A stretch of 64,000 bases of DNA from Progne subis subis (Eukaryota; Chordata; Aves; Passeriformes; Hirundinidae): the NCBI GenBank assembly GCA_022316685.1, contig JAKJHU010000614.1, forward strand, positions 1-64,000, given 5' to 3'. Under the pieces are notes generated by a model. It was not told the origin of the DNA. It worked only from the letters and a program-made list of their open reading frames with translations, and ran no database searches. The position numbers and the translations under genes are program-made. This document shows, one piece after another, positions 52,778-63,653 of the stretch (position 1 is its first letter; each line of letters begins with the position of its first letter).

Positions 52778-53584
52778 TTAGCTTGTCATGAGGGAGGGGC
52801 CACTGGTTCTCCCAATGGGTCTGTCCACCAACACTGTAAAGGAGGCGTGGGACACTCTGCGCCCTTCATCACAGCGGCCCCAATCAAAAATCCATTCCCT
52901 ATCACCACCCCTCACGCGGCCCAAAACATCCCTCCCCCAGAGGTTCTGAGCAATCTCAGTAACATGAGGCCAATTTATGGCTGTCTGTCCCTCCAGGTTT
53001 GTGATGGCCACGGGATTCTGGCTCACGTAGCATTGCTTCGTTCCTCCTAAGCCTGCGATCGATGTCTTTGCCAGGCTCAAAGGCCACTGTGGGGGCCAAG
53101 CAGCCAGGGAGAGAATGTTCACGTTAGCCCCTGTATCTAGGAGGCCACGAAGGTGAATCTCCGACAGCATGGCAACAGGCATGGTCATGGTACACAGCGT
53201 GTCAGGACGGTCTTTGGTCAGGACAGCAGTCCAGCGCACCTGAGGTGGCCCTGTAGAGCCGAAGCCACCGTCTCCTCGCGACCGGTCCTTGGTTCTGCGA
53301 ACAGAAGACTTAAAAGGAACAAGTTGAGCAATTCGTGTGACTTTTGGAATAGTCAGAGGGAGGGTGGGTGTGGAGACCATTGCGTGAATCTGTCCTGAAA
53401 AATCCGCATCCATCAGTTCTGTCAACGCCTGCCAAACAAAGGGTTGATAGGTGTTATGAGTAGCACCCTGCAGGACAAGAAAGGCCTGAAGACCCTCAGA
53501 TGAAGCAGCAGCGTCTGCCTTATCCTGCCCTGTAGACCCCACAGGGTCAGATGCAGGCACTGCAAGTCCTGCACCAGCACTCAA
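52778..53584 (-). CDS. pro: ERVK dUTPase C-terminus and protease
   Basis: A 268-residue minus frame. Its middle has LTIPKVTRIAQLVPFKSSVR and RSRGDGGFGSTGPPQVRW, the last motifs of a trimeric dUTPase, which hydrolyses dUTP. Protease follows with GLLDTGANVNILS as active site and NLWGRDVLGRV near the end. The upstream dUTPase motifs (active-site motifs 1-3) are absent; the N-terminal part has a different sequence. Confidence 0.8.
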   Translation of the reverse strand: MSAGAGLAVPASDPVGSTGQDKADAAASSEGLQAFLVLQGATHNTYQPFVWQALTELMDADFSGQIHAMVSTPTLPLTIPKVTRIAQLVPFKSSVRRTKDRSRGDGGFGSTGPPQVRWTAVLTKDRPDTLCTMTMPVAMLSEIHLRGLLDTGANVNILSLAAWPPQWPLSLAKTSIAGLGGTKQCYVSQNPVAITNLEGQTAINWPHVTEIAQNLWGRDVLGRVRGGDREWIFDWGRCDEGRRVSHASFTVLVDRPIGRTSGPSLMTS

Positions 53585-53644
53585 TTCTTCAACCTTAGCC
53601 TTTACTTCATCGCAGAACTGGCCGCGGTCCTCCTGGCCTTACGG

Positions 53645-54691
53645 TCACCTGACAAGGGGGGGCATCCAAGCTGTTGTCGAAGAGCCAACAGCGCAGGAAC
53701 TTTTGCTCTTATCAAAGACCGGCTGCATTCCAGCCGTGTCCCCGCTCGCGCTGAACTTAAACACCTCACCGCCCATAGCCGCCGCCGTAGCGCTCACAGC
53801 GGGAAGCGGGGGCGGGGTCGGACTAGCCACTGGTGTCGGGCCCGCCGCATCCGCAGCGGAGCTGGAGCCCACACCGGCCACCGGAGACCGGTCAGATGCC
53901 TCTGCGGCAGGCAGAACTGCTGGGGGATTCGTGTCGCTTCTAAGCGGAGGCGGAGATCGCGCCTCCTTCCCTGGCGGGGCCGCATCGGTCCCTGCTGGCT
54001 GCCCATTAGAACTGGCCGCCTCAGAGCCTCTTCCTGCCCCGCGAGCCTCACCAACAGCCCATAGGGCCGGCGCGGGAGGCGGAGTGTCCAGAACCCCCCC
54101 GATAAGGGGTCCCACAGGGGTGCGGGAGTCCGTGGCCCCCCCCACTCCGGAGTGGGGCGAAGCTGTCAGCCCGCTCATGGGGGGGGCCACCCGCCGAGAG
54201 GCCGGCCGGGGTCCCACCTCCGGCATCGTCCCGTGGCGGCGTGGGGGCAGACGGGACCGGCGGGGCCGGCCCTGCCCCGCTCCGGCCGCCCCACCATGCG
54301 GGGGCCGGCAGAACGGGCCCCGGGCTTGGCGGGGCTCCGCCCCTCCTCTGCCCAAGACCAGCGTTGGAACCTGAGGGGGGGAACCCCCCCACCCAGGAAC
54401 GGGGCCGCTAGTCTGCGAGCTCGGGAGGGTCGACTTAAACACAGCTTTCTCAAATAATTTCCACTGCAAATACACCCTTGTGAGTTCTTCATCATATTCT
54501 GTATCAAGGGAGTCCAGCATACAGTCCCTCAGGGCATACCACTCTCCTCGATTTAGAATAGATCCCAGAGTGGGAAAGAACCCATGCCGCCTGCCCCATG
54601 AGAATAGATTCTGAAGCCCCTCTTGGGATATCTGAGCACCTTTCCGCTCCAAGATATCCTCCCAATGTTTCCAGACTAAACAATCCTCCAT
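53645..54691 (-). pseudogene. gag: ERVK gag, matrix and proline-rich remnant
   Basis: From MEDCLVWKHWEDI (ATG at 54691; the frame is open to 54733) about 95 residues resemble a matrix domain (GWGRRHGFF-like FSWGRRHGFFPTLGSIL). A 230-residue Pro/Gly/Ala-rich part follows, GC-rich and possibly expanded. No capsid or nucleocapsid lies between it and the dUTPase. Confidence 0.65.
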
Positions 54692-54740
54692 GATAAACAC
54701 AACCCAGACAGAGGGGAAAGAATACCTCACCAAAACGTTC

Positions 54741-54758
54741 GTTCACTAGGGGTCACCA
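54741..54758 (-). promoter_or_regulatory. Primer binding site, tRNA-Trp-like
   Basis: The minus strand reads TGGTGACCCCTAGTGAAC two bases inside the 5' LTR. The first ten bases equal the tRNA-Trp site of avian retroviruses; the remainder diverges, so assignment is tentative. Confidence 0.5.
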
Positions 54759-55146
54759 GATGTCGCCGAGACACACAAGCAGTCACACGCAGATAAGTAT
54801 CTGAAAGCAGAGTTTCTTCCAGCCCTCCTGAGAGAGCGGAGAGCAAAGGAAAGACCCTCTTTGTTTATTCTTTACTTTTTTATACATTTGTGGATCTGGC
54901 AGAAGATTGGCTTTTTGGGTTTCCACCCCTCATCCTCAGTGGCCAGACCCACTGTCAGTTACAGTTGTTTTTCAGGTTAGAAACATGCAAACAAAGGACA
55001 AAGAATGAGAAACAAAGGGTTTGTTTATGTTACATCTATGGGAAAGGTGGAAAACTGCTCCTAATATTGTACAGTAACCAAAAGATCTGACTCCATTATG
55101 AATTTCAAGAAGGCTAATAAGAAAGCTCAGAAAAAACAGGGTAACA

Positions 55147-55430
55147 GGCATCGGAGCCTGATGAAAGCAAGGCTCTGCTGTGATCTAGCTGTGCCTCATG
55201 GAATGCAGACGGCCACTGTCAGTCGATGAAACTCCTGGAAGCAAGGCTCAGAAGTGGAAAAGGCTTGTGCACCATGGAACCCAAGGGACCCTCATGGAAC
55301 CAAGGCTGCAGTGAGTCACAGAGGGACCCCATGGAAGCCAGGAGAGCATTGTGAGGCCATGAAACAATATGGCACCAAGGTTCCACTGGGACGTGACAGA
55401 ACCTCATGGAAATGAATTGTCCCAAACCAG
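55147..55430. repeat. Tandem repeat with CATGGAA(C/G)CCAAGG pieces
   Basis: Units of 30-60 bases with CTCATGGAA, GCAAGGCT and CAGAGGGACCCCATGG. An inverted related array is at 62740-62960. Confidence 0.6.
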
Positions 55431-55960
55431 ACCAAGACACACTTCTGAGACAAAGTCCAAGAAGCGGGGATTTGCTTTATTCAGAATACCGGGTGTGGGG
55501 GGATATCTCCTCCCAACAGCGTGCACACAAGCACACAGCAGATGACAATATATGGTTACACTTTATGCATATTCATAGTTTTCCTTAGAAAAGGTGGGGT
55601 TATGTAAACTGTATCTTAGAACTCATTTCAATCATTAGCATAGGAGAGGCACAGGCACAGCACCCTGGTGGTGGCACTGAGGAAGGGTACACATTTTCCT
55701 TGGTGGTCTCCAGATGAAGGCTGGACATCATTGCTGTGCCCTTTTCACCTTTCTCCTCTGGGCATTTGCAGTCTCTTGTTTGCCGTTTCAGTGACTTTCT
55801 CACTGGTTTTGGCAAGCTCTGTTCTTCATTTTTGCAAGTTTTGTCCCCTATTTCTTGACAAGTTTTATCCAGTGTCTTAAGCTTGTGGTTAACATTTGCT
55901 AGCTTCTAAGTGTATTTTATTCTTAAGTATGCCCAGGCACAGTGCTTTTAACCCTTTCAC
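55431..55960 (-). repeat. Possible solo LTR, unassigned
   Basis: TTTGCTTTATTCAGAATACCG (minus-strand AATAAA) near 55470 followed by ~450 bases of LTR-like texture, including ACTTTATGCATATTCATAG. Ends and partner are not identified. Confidence 0.3.
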
Positions 55961-56220
55961 AGCTAAGGACTGGAGAGACACTGCCGGACACTGGGAATTC
56001 CTGCAGGTGCACCCACCTTTGCAGACAATGAGGCTCCAACCTCGCTGGGAGAGGGCCCAGCTTTGACACTGTTAAACAAACAAGCTGACACCACTTCTAG
56101 TGTGGGAACATCTGTTTTCATTCTCCATTTGGTTTCTCCCAAAGCCTGACCAGGGCTCAAGGAGGAAGCAAGGGAGTTGGCTTTGATCTTACAGCCCCAA
56201 ACAAAGCCAGATGAGGTGTC
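55961..56220 (+). repeat. Dispersed repeat, copy also at 59.52 kb
   Basis: About 250 bases align with 59525-59775: GGACACTGGGAATT, GAGGCTCCAACCT-GCTGGGAG, CACTTCTAG and AGGAGGAA-CAAGGGAG. By eye it is perhaps 80% similar. Confidence 0.7.
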
Positions 56221-56499
56221 ACAACAACTCTAACATGGAATCATAAGAAACTAAGTTCTCACACTGCAATGATTGCAGTGACTGCCACAAATGCATTTTG
56301 CAGCAGCCTAAAATTTGGAGGCCAATCCCACCATGAAGAATTTTCTTCTTTCTGCCTCTCTTCTCCTGATCTTTCTATCGAGGTGATTCCTGATTGTTGG
56401 ACTTCAAACCCAGCACTGATTCCTGCAACATTCCTGTCCTAGAATAGCACAGGCTCCTCCTTGGTCAGCAAGCAGATAATCCAAGACCATGCGGTTCTG

Positions 56500-57300
56500 T
56501 AGAGCCCCCATTCACGTTTGTTGGAGCTCAGTGGATGTGCTATCGGATATTTTAATAGCATCTCTTTTTACTTCTTCTAATAATGGATTTAGCTTGTTAA
56601 TGTAAACTCTACAGGACAAGGCAGCCCACATGGGGCACAGGGTGAACCAGAATCTTTGGGTTTCTGAGACCAAAGCCATCCTTGGAGAGGAAATGTTCTC
56701 TTGTCCCAACTCTTCCTTGTGGTTGCTGCCAAAGTACCCTCAAGGGAGGCTTCAATATTGCTTGGAAACAGGACCCAAACCATCCTTTAGGAAGCTGGTT
56801 TTGGGCAATCTCCACACATCCAGCAGCTCCCATTCCCAGTACCAAAGGTCTGATTTCCTATTTCCCAATGTGGGTTGATGATGGATCCCGGGTTCCTCCC
56901 TGTGCTGCTGTTGTGTCCCCAGTGCCTTTGGGACAGAGGAGTTTCACAGTGGCCCTGCAGCTGGGAGTGGTGTGACACTGACTCTGACCAGCTCCAGCAC
57001 CCCGAGTTCTATGGACGTTGTGAGTGATGGTAAAGCACAGAAATTCCTTCACATTATGGCCTCTGACTATAACAGGGATTGTTTTCTCCTGAAGGGAAAT
57101 CCTAGTGAATCCTGTAAAGCTGATAATTGTATTCCCATGTTCCGCAGCACAGTTTTCTGTAACTCTCCCTGCACCGGCTCCCTCATGAGTCAGAGCCCAT
57201 TGACAGAGTTCTGGGCAATCCATAGGGTGGGTCCTCCAAGGGAACCCCATTCCTCCCAACATTAGTTGAGAACATACCCAGCAATTAGTTACATTGAGTA
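56500..57300 (-). pseudogene. Degraded retroviral env-like remnant
   Basis: Minus frames include NVTNCWVCSQLMLGGMG near 57270, a Cys-containing motif typical of retroviral surface glycoproteins, and KGWFGSCFQAILKPPL near 56770, similar to a segment ahead of the transmembrane subunit. Stops and frame changes are frequent. Associated with the dUTPase at 58 kb, so probably a betaretrovirus-like ERV. Confidence 0.4.
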
Positions 57301-57899
57301 TTTTGGCTACTTTGATCTTTACATTCTCATAAACATTTTCATGAGTAATCCCTTGGTGAAACTCGAGGTGTTTCTGGCAAACAAAGATTCTGGCTGACTA
57401 ACAAGATACAACTTACAGCTATAAGCAGTACTTCAGTGACAAGGTTGCTCATTCTTTTTCCTCAATCTCATTTGTATTAGGAACAATAATTCTGTTGTCC
57501 ATGGAGCTGGTGCCTTTTTAATTCCAGAATATTGCCAACCAAGGTCATTTGCTGTTCAGCTTTCCCGTGGTGTCTGTGGGTAACAAGGCTTGGTGGGGTC
57601 CTTTCCCTTTGGCTGGAGAGGTTCAAGGTCCCAGTCCCTGGCAGGCACCCAGGCTCCTGGCTGGAATTCATGTGGAAGTCACTCAGTGTCACATCAGCCT
57701 TCACATGGAGCCCAGTGGGCCAGAGCATTTTCCAAAGGGGCTGTTGGGGCAAACAGGGAGATTTGGTTTGGCAGGATCTGTAAAACAATATCCCACAACA
57801 TTGACTTGTTCTGGCATAGAACACACAATGGGAATATGAAGGGACATATCCCCATTGTTCCTGCCCAGGTTTCAGAATTCAAACAGTGCTGTCTTTCCC

Positions 57900-58440
57900 C
57901 AGAGCTGTTCCCTCAGATGGCTCGAGAGGGCCATTTTGGCCTCTGCACCCACACTCTGGCTCCATTATTAGGACTGCTGGATCCAAACCCTCTATCTCTA
58001 CCAACAGTGCTGATTGGAGGTAGATCTCTTTCTTTCACAATTGTTTTTAAAACTGACAATATCGATATTTGTGCTACCCAATCATGGGGTTGAATAATCT
58101 AATCTTTTTCTATATTGTTTAGCAGATTAACTTCTCCTTGATAATTTGCATCAATTCCTCCTCCCATGATACGAACACTTTTCAAGGCCAAGCTGCACAA
58201 GCAGTGATCAAACCAAAGTGTCTTGGAGGAACCTGAATTCCTATTCCTGTATTGATAACTCTCATTTGCTTCTGATTTATCCTAATTAATTCTAATGCAT
58301 GAAGGTCCAGCCCTGCAGCCTCTGGGGTGGCCCTGTCAGGAGCCATCACACCCAGAACAATTTCCCAGGAAGTCCAAGTCTCACTGTCCATGGTTGTATT
58401 TGCAAACTGGGTGCAGCTGTGCACACCCAGAGAGTTTCCA
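57900..58440 (-). pseudogene. ERV dUTPase remnant
   Basis: The minus strand reads [33 protein letters not shown], then after a one-base shift SVRIMGGGIDANYQGEVNLL, then DWVAQISILSVLK and DRGFGSS. These correspond in order to dUTPase motifs 1, 2, 3, 4 and 5 (the Asp of GGGID is the catalytic-water Asp). It is more complete in motifs than the dUTPase of the 49.7-55.1 kb element and is a separate copy. Confidence 0.7.
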
Positions 58441-58514
58441 TTTCCCCAGTGGGCCCATGTTAAGGGTATGGAGCACATTGGGGAGATGGGTTCTCCATAG
58501 GGACAGGTTCCCAT

Positions 58515-59280
58515 CTCCTCATTTTTTCAACTGCTCTTTTAACCCTCTTCATCCGTTCAATCAATCCTGCAGCTTGTGGATAGTCTAGTACATGAAAAAC
58601 CCAGCAGCCTTAATCACTGTATTTTTCATTGTAACAGACAAAGCATTCTGCATCATAGTATCAGCAAACCCCATAAAAACAGCCAATTTCTTCCCTTCCT
58701 CCTTTATTCCTATTCTAAAATTTGCAAAGTTTACCACTGATATTTGGGTATTGGCCAGTTCTCTTCTGTCCGGTATTTAGTGTTACAGAGAGTAGCCAAA
58801 GCTAACAAATTAGTATTGTCAGCATTCTTTCACATTAGTGACTTAAAATTAATTTAAAAAAATAAGATCACTGTATATTTTTAAATAGCTATTATTAATA
58901 ATAATTATAATACTATATTTCACTTGCACAAAGAAACCTGAGATCAAGATTTAAACCTTCCTTCCCTCACTCCATGTGGGAGCATTCCAAACCAATTCTT
59001 CTGTGGTGCTGTTTCCAATGTGCTGTTAACAAAATCCATCCTCATCTTCCCAAACCCACAAGTTCTTTTCCTTTTTCCATATGCAATTTTTAGATGCATT
59101 TTACACATCCAGCAGTTCAGTCTCTTTTACCTGACTCCTCCATTCCTCACTCAGTTCTCCAACCTCAGCCCATTCCAGAGCCAGTGAGCTCTAGGAAAGG
59201 GCTTCCCATCCAGGAATTTTGGATAGGACTAATTCCTTATTTACATTTAAAAAGTGACATTTTGTGGTGATATGGCGAGA
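58515..59280. other. AT-rich non-coding sequence
   Basis: No recognised feature, though the first part may be a continuation of the dUTPase-containing ERV upstream (protease or integrase not recognised). Confidence 0.35.
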
Positions 59281-59299
59281 CTTGACCAGTTTTAATTTA

Positions 59300-59790
59300 C
59301 CAGTGGACAGGGTCAGCACCAAAGACAGAAAAACCACCTGAAGGAATCAGAGTCATTTACTACAGTTCAAAGCAGCAAAGGAGCACAAAAGGAGCAGCTC
59401 AGCAATGCACCCAACCATCACTACCAAAGATTGCCTGCAGGGATTGAGAAAGACCCATCACCAGTTCCCCTCAGACTTTCCCATCACCCACATGCACACA
59501 TCAGCTGGGGGAAGCTGTCCCAGCCAAGGGCTGCAGAGCCACTCCCGGACACTGGGAATTGCTGCAGGTGCCTCCAGCCACAGGTGAGGCTCCAACCTGG
59601 CTGGGAGAGGGCCCAGCTCTGATAGTGCTGAATAAACAAACTGACAGCACTTCTAGGGCAGGAACAGCTGGTTTCATCCTCCTCTTGGGTCCCTCCCAAA
59701 GCCTGGCCAGGGCCCAAGGAGGAACCAAGGGAGGTGACTTTGACCATCCAGCCCCAAACAAGGCCAGATGTCAGATTTCATGGCCTTGTC
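59300..59790. repeat. Dispersed repeat, copy of 55.96 kb
   Basis: The right half matches 55961-56220. The left half contains CAGGGTCAGCACCAA, which recurs near 46806, pointing to a common repeat family. Confidence 0.55.
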
Positions 59791-59964
59791 TGGCTTCTAA
59801 ACACAGAAAGGTCAATACATGTCTCACTAATGAGTGCATACATCTGTCACACTGCTAATGACCATGCATATTTCAGTAATGAGCAGACACAAAGATAACC
59901 TTTGGTTGGAAGGTTGATGCAGAGGTCACCTTTGGCTCAGGGCCTGCTGTTCAGGCCTCACTCA

Positions 59965-60090
59965 GGCCTCTTGTCCAGACCTGGGATGAGCAGGAAATTC
60001 TTTCTCCAGATCAGATTGTTCAGAACCCTGTCCCAGCTGGACTTGAATGTTTCCAGGAATGGGGCATTGACCACCTGCAGCCCCCCACAT
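59965..60090 (-). mobile_element. CR1 LINE 3'-part fragment
   Basis: The plus strand has CTTGAATGTTTCCAGGAATG, GGGCATTGACCACCTG and TTCTTTCTCCAGATCAGATT, the complement of a CR1 3' region. Short and 5'-truncated. Confidence 0.65.
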
Positions 60091-60759
60091 CCCCTCTGGC
60101 CATGGAACCTGGCTGCAGAAATGGGTCCTTGGGGTGCTTTCCAAGGAAACTGGAAGGGATGAGGGATCCAAAGCCAGCAGTGGGGTCAGTGCAGTGTCCA
60201 TGGCCACAGCCCCTTGCAATGGCCCAGGGCAGGTTGGGATGATGATCCACCCTCACTCCTGGCCCAGGGCAGGGCTGCAGTGCTCTTGGTGGCACCTTGG
60301 GCTTGGCACACACTTGAGGAGGGTTTCTGTTTTCACTGGGGAAACCCAGAAGTTTTAGATTGCTTCAAAAATATAAGAAAAAATCCTTCTTTGGTTGTGT
60401 GCAGCCAGGTCTCCAGGGAAAGCAGGTCCCAGGTGAGTGAGAATAGATAGGATATGCTTGGGGAATGTGGAGCAAGGTTTATCCACACTGGGTCAGACCT
60501 CAAGGCACAGCTTCTCTGAGCAGGCCAGACCACCTTGGGAGACCCCGGTTTAGTATCAACCACAGATTGCTGCAATCACCTCTTGTGTAATGAGAACAGT
60601 ATTGAAATAAAAACTTGAAAATAGGAATACATATTTTGTAGAAGCTCTTTGAAATATTTCTCCATAACCGCAGCAGGAAAACTTGCTAGTGAATGGCACT
60701 AGACCAGAGGGAACTCAAGGCAGAACCATGGTTTGTCAGGGCTTGTTTGATGCTAATGA

Positions 60760-61420
60760 GCCCTGTGGTGGATTTGGTGCTGAGCCCTGGAATTTCAGGG
60801 CCTGAGAGGAGATTGCACAAACCTTTCCAGGAGTCAAGGTCAGAAGAAAAACCCTAAGTATCTCTATATCTCAATGGGTCCCACTAAGGTCCATCCCCAA
60901 CACAGGTTCCTCATAGAGCCCTTGGATGAGAGAACTGGAGGCCAGGATTGCACAAAAACCTCTCAGAGATTCAGTGAGGGAAGGAAAATCCAAAGTACCT
61001 TAAACACCTTGAGTATCTCCAAGCATTAATGAGTCCTACTGAGTGTTGCTACAGGCTAAGAATCTTAAGGGACTCATTAAGGGAGATAATTGGGGCAATG
61101 AGTGCACAAACATCTCAGACTCTTTTCTGACATATTTTTGTGTCAAAAAAAAGAGTATTTCAATAGACCTTGACTACCCTGAAGTATTAATGACCCCCAC
61201 TGAGATTTTTACTGACTAAGAATCCCAAGGAACTTGTTAAAGTAGTTAACTGGGGCCACAATCGCACAAACCTCTCAGAAATCCAGGACAAAAGCAAAAC
61301 CCAAAGTCCTTTGAAAAACCTGCAGTCCCTGGGAGCATTCAGGAGCCCCCCAGGGCCATTGCTGACCAGGACTCCCCAGGGACTCCTTCCAGCAGATCCT
61401 TGAGGCCCCTGGGATGTGAG
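60760..61420 (+). repeat. ~150-190-base tandem repeat
   Basis: Four units recur with GATTGCACAAA-CCTCTCAGA, AAAATCCAAAGTACCTT, AAGTATTAATGA-CCCACTGAG and GGGACTCATTAA. Starts near 60800, 60940, 61080 and 61255. Confidence 0.75.
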
Positions 61421-62340
61421 GGGGATGCTGAGGGCAGCACAAGGGGCTGACAGTGCCCAGCCTTGCTGGGGCTGTGCCAGGAGGCCCCAGGGCCTCAGGA
61501 CAACCTATCTCCTCACAGCCCTTGGTGGCACAGAGGCTGCTGTGCCCCAGGACACCAGGACTTGGCTTCTCCTGGGCACTGCCAGCCTTGCCAGGGCCCT
61601 TGGCCATGTCCAGCACAGCTTGTCCTGCCCTGTCCCACAGCTGCTGCACACTCCCATCTCGCTGGCCCCCTGGCTCTGCCCTGCCATGGCCAGCCCTGCC
61701 CTGACCTCTGCCCAGGGCATGTCTGACACCCCGCATCCAATGGGCTGGGGGTGGGAAAGTGTTCCTGAGGGCACAGGGAGGGGACAGCTGGGCTGGACTG
61801 ACCCAAGGGAGCTCCCATTCCTTGTGATGTCATGGTCACCAATAAACTGAGGGGAAAGAAAGGCGATGGGGGTGGCGGTGAGGGCTGTGGATGTCTTTTA
61901 TTATTGAGACATTTCTCATACCAAGCACAAAATACATGTACTCCATCCTTTCCTGCCAGGAGCTGGCTGGATATTGTCTGCTGATGGGAAGTAGAGAATT
62001 GATCTCAGCTGTTATTTCTGTGCTTACACATGTGGCCTTTGCTTTTCGAGGCCCTTGCTGAGGAGGATGGTCACAGCACGGACATGCAGCAGGACAGTGA
62101 CCAAACTGCCCCAGCACTCCGGCCTTGCACCCACAGAAGGGCTGGGAAGGGCAGTGTGGAGCTGGGAAGAGCAGATGTGGAAAGAGCCAGGGCCATTGTC
62201 CCTTTCTCTGCTGGCTCTGCTGCAAGCCCCTTTCCTTCCCATCTGCAAAAGATCATTATTTTATTCAGAGCCATAGGGAACAAGGCTTTTGAAAGTCATT
62301 GAGATACTGAATAATGGCAGATACTCATGTAGAAATACTG
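61421..62340. other. Non-coding, possible 3' end with AATAAA
   Basis: A TCACCAATAAACTGAGG poly(A)-like signal lies at 61838-61854. Upstream frames (e.g. 61416-61850) are unrecognised and Pro/Ala/Leu-rich. Confidence 0.35.
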
Positions 62341-62476
62341 TGAGTAGTGATACTTGTTTGTGGAAAACATAACAGTAGGAATGTATTAAAAAAATTGCAA
62401 AAATGGGAAAAAAAGGACACAAACATTGATATAGAAATAAGTTATATTCAGAAGGTTCTGCAGAAGAAAAGAGGCA

Positions 62477-62760
62477 GGTTTTTTCTTCTGAAATCCAGCC
62501 AGCAGTTTCCTCATGGACTCCATGAGTCCCTTATTCCTCAGGCTGGAGATGAGAGGGTTCAGGGCTGGAGGCACTAGCGAGTACAGAACTGACAGGGCCA
62601 GATCCAGGGATGGGGAGGAGATGGAGGGGGGCTTCAGGTGGGCAAATAAACCACTGCTGACAAACAAGGACACCACAGCCAGGCGAGGGAGGCACGTGGA
62701 AAAGGTTTTGTGTCCTAGGAGGCCCCACTTTGCCCAAGTAGAGCCTTGCATCCATGAGAT
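62477..62760 (-). pseudogene. Olfactory receptor C-terminal fragment
   Basis: The minus frame reads GHKTFSTCLPRLAVVSLFVS (TM6), KPPSISSPSLDLALSVLYSL and PPALNPLISSLRNKGLMESM (TM7, with PxLNPLIySLRN). This is an avian family 14-like receptor end. TM1-TM5 are absent; the sequence upstream (62760 on) is tandem repeat. Confidence 0.85.
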
Positions 62761-62965
62761 TCCCTGTTGTCACAATGCTCTGCTGGGTTCCATGGGGCTG
62801 TGCTGTGTCACAGTGGACACTGAGCTCCACGTGCCCTGGCACTATCCAAGTGGCACCTGGCTTCCATGAGGCCCTGCTGTGTTTGCAGTGGACACTTGGT
62901 TCCCCAAGATGTCCTTGTGTCACAGAGCTCTCCTGGTGCCATGCGGCCCAGCTGTGTTGATGCCT
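62740..62965. repeat. Tandem repeat, inverted relative of 55.15 kb
   Basis: Units with CTTCCATGAGGCCCTGCTGT, TTCCATGGGGCTGTGCTGTG and CAGTGGACACT. Orientation is opposite to the array at 55147. Confidence 0.55.
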
Positions 62966-63630
62966 TCAGGAATCCAGAAATAAAGTAACAGCCTTGGAGA
63001 TAATATTATAGAGGAGGTAATAGAAAGGCTGATCTTTATTAGAGGCCTCCAAGGGGCAGATATGGAAAATGTCCACAAAACGCCCAGCCCCCGCAAAGGG
63101 CGAATACAGTTTTATAAATGTAGCAGATTAGCATATTTGACAAAAATCACCAGTTAGGAGCACAGGTGGTGAGGCATGACAAAGTTCCTTGCAAGAGTCA
63201 CTCTGTCCATGACTGGACACTTCAGGCACAGCAAGGAAGGAAAGCAACAACAGAACCAAACAAAATCCAGGCAATCAAACCAGAAACGAACCGAGGACTG
63301 TCCCAGTGTGTGTGACAAGAGGACAGTGAGGGCAAGGATAAAAGGAACACGGCCAAAAAGCGTCACAGAGCTCCAACTTAACAGGACTTGACTTATACCC
63401 GAACCTGAACTTACACCTACAACTTCACAATTTAGCAAAAGAACAGCACTTGACAGTATTCACCTGAACTTAGAAACTATGACTCAACCATTTGCAGAGG
63501 AATAGTGATTAACTTAGTTTATAACTTTCATTAAACCTGGAATTATGGTAAGGCACTTCACAAAGCACTGACTCAGAAAACTAAACCCTACAACTTCAAG
63601 TTTTCCAGATTTTGAGAAGAGGAAGTCAGG
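62966..63630. other. Non-coding; possible LTR debris
   Basis: GCTGATCTTTATTAGAGGCC near 63030 has LTR-like texture (minus AATAAA), but no element ends can be defined. Confidence 0.3.
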
Positions 63631-63633
63631 AGA

Positions 63634-63653
63634 AGAGAGAGAGAGAGAGAGAT
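63634..63653. repeat. (GA)n microsatellite
   Basis: A run of about ten GA dinucleotides. Confidence 0.85.

Larger units (their letters stand above)
49696..55146 (-). mobile_element. ERVK (betaretrovirus-like) element without env
   Basis: LTRs 49696-50094 and 54761-55146 (399 and 386 bases, TGTC(A/G)CCGAGACAC ... GGGTAACA) bound a minus-strand gag, dUTPase-protease, RT, RNase H and integrase. The LTRs differ noticeably, mainly near the gag-side end. The dUTPase fused ahead of protease is a betaretrovirus trait. Flanks GTTCCC and GGCATC are not a target duplication. Most capsid and all env are missing. Confidence 0.85.

Noticed and set aside
53703..54374. Plus-strand 223-residue frame in the ERVK gag region
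   Set aside because: Antisense to the GC-rich proline-rich part of gag, without motifs.
60760..61420. CRISPR-like periodic repeat
   Set aside because: Units of 150-190 bases repeat over their whole length with no unique spacers; this is an ordinary eukaryotic tandem repeat.
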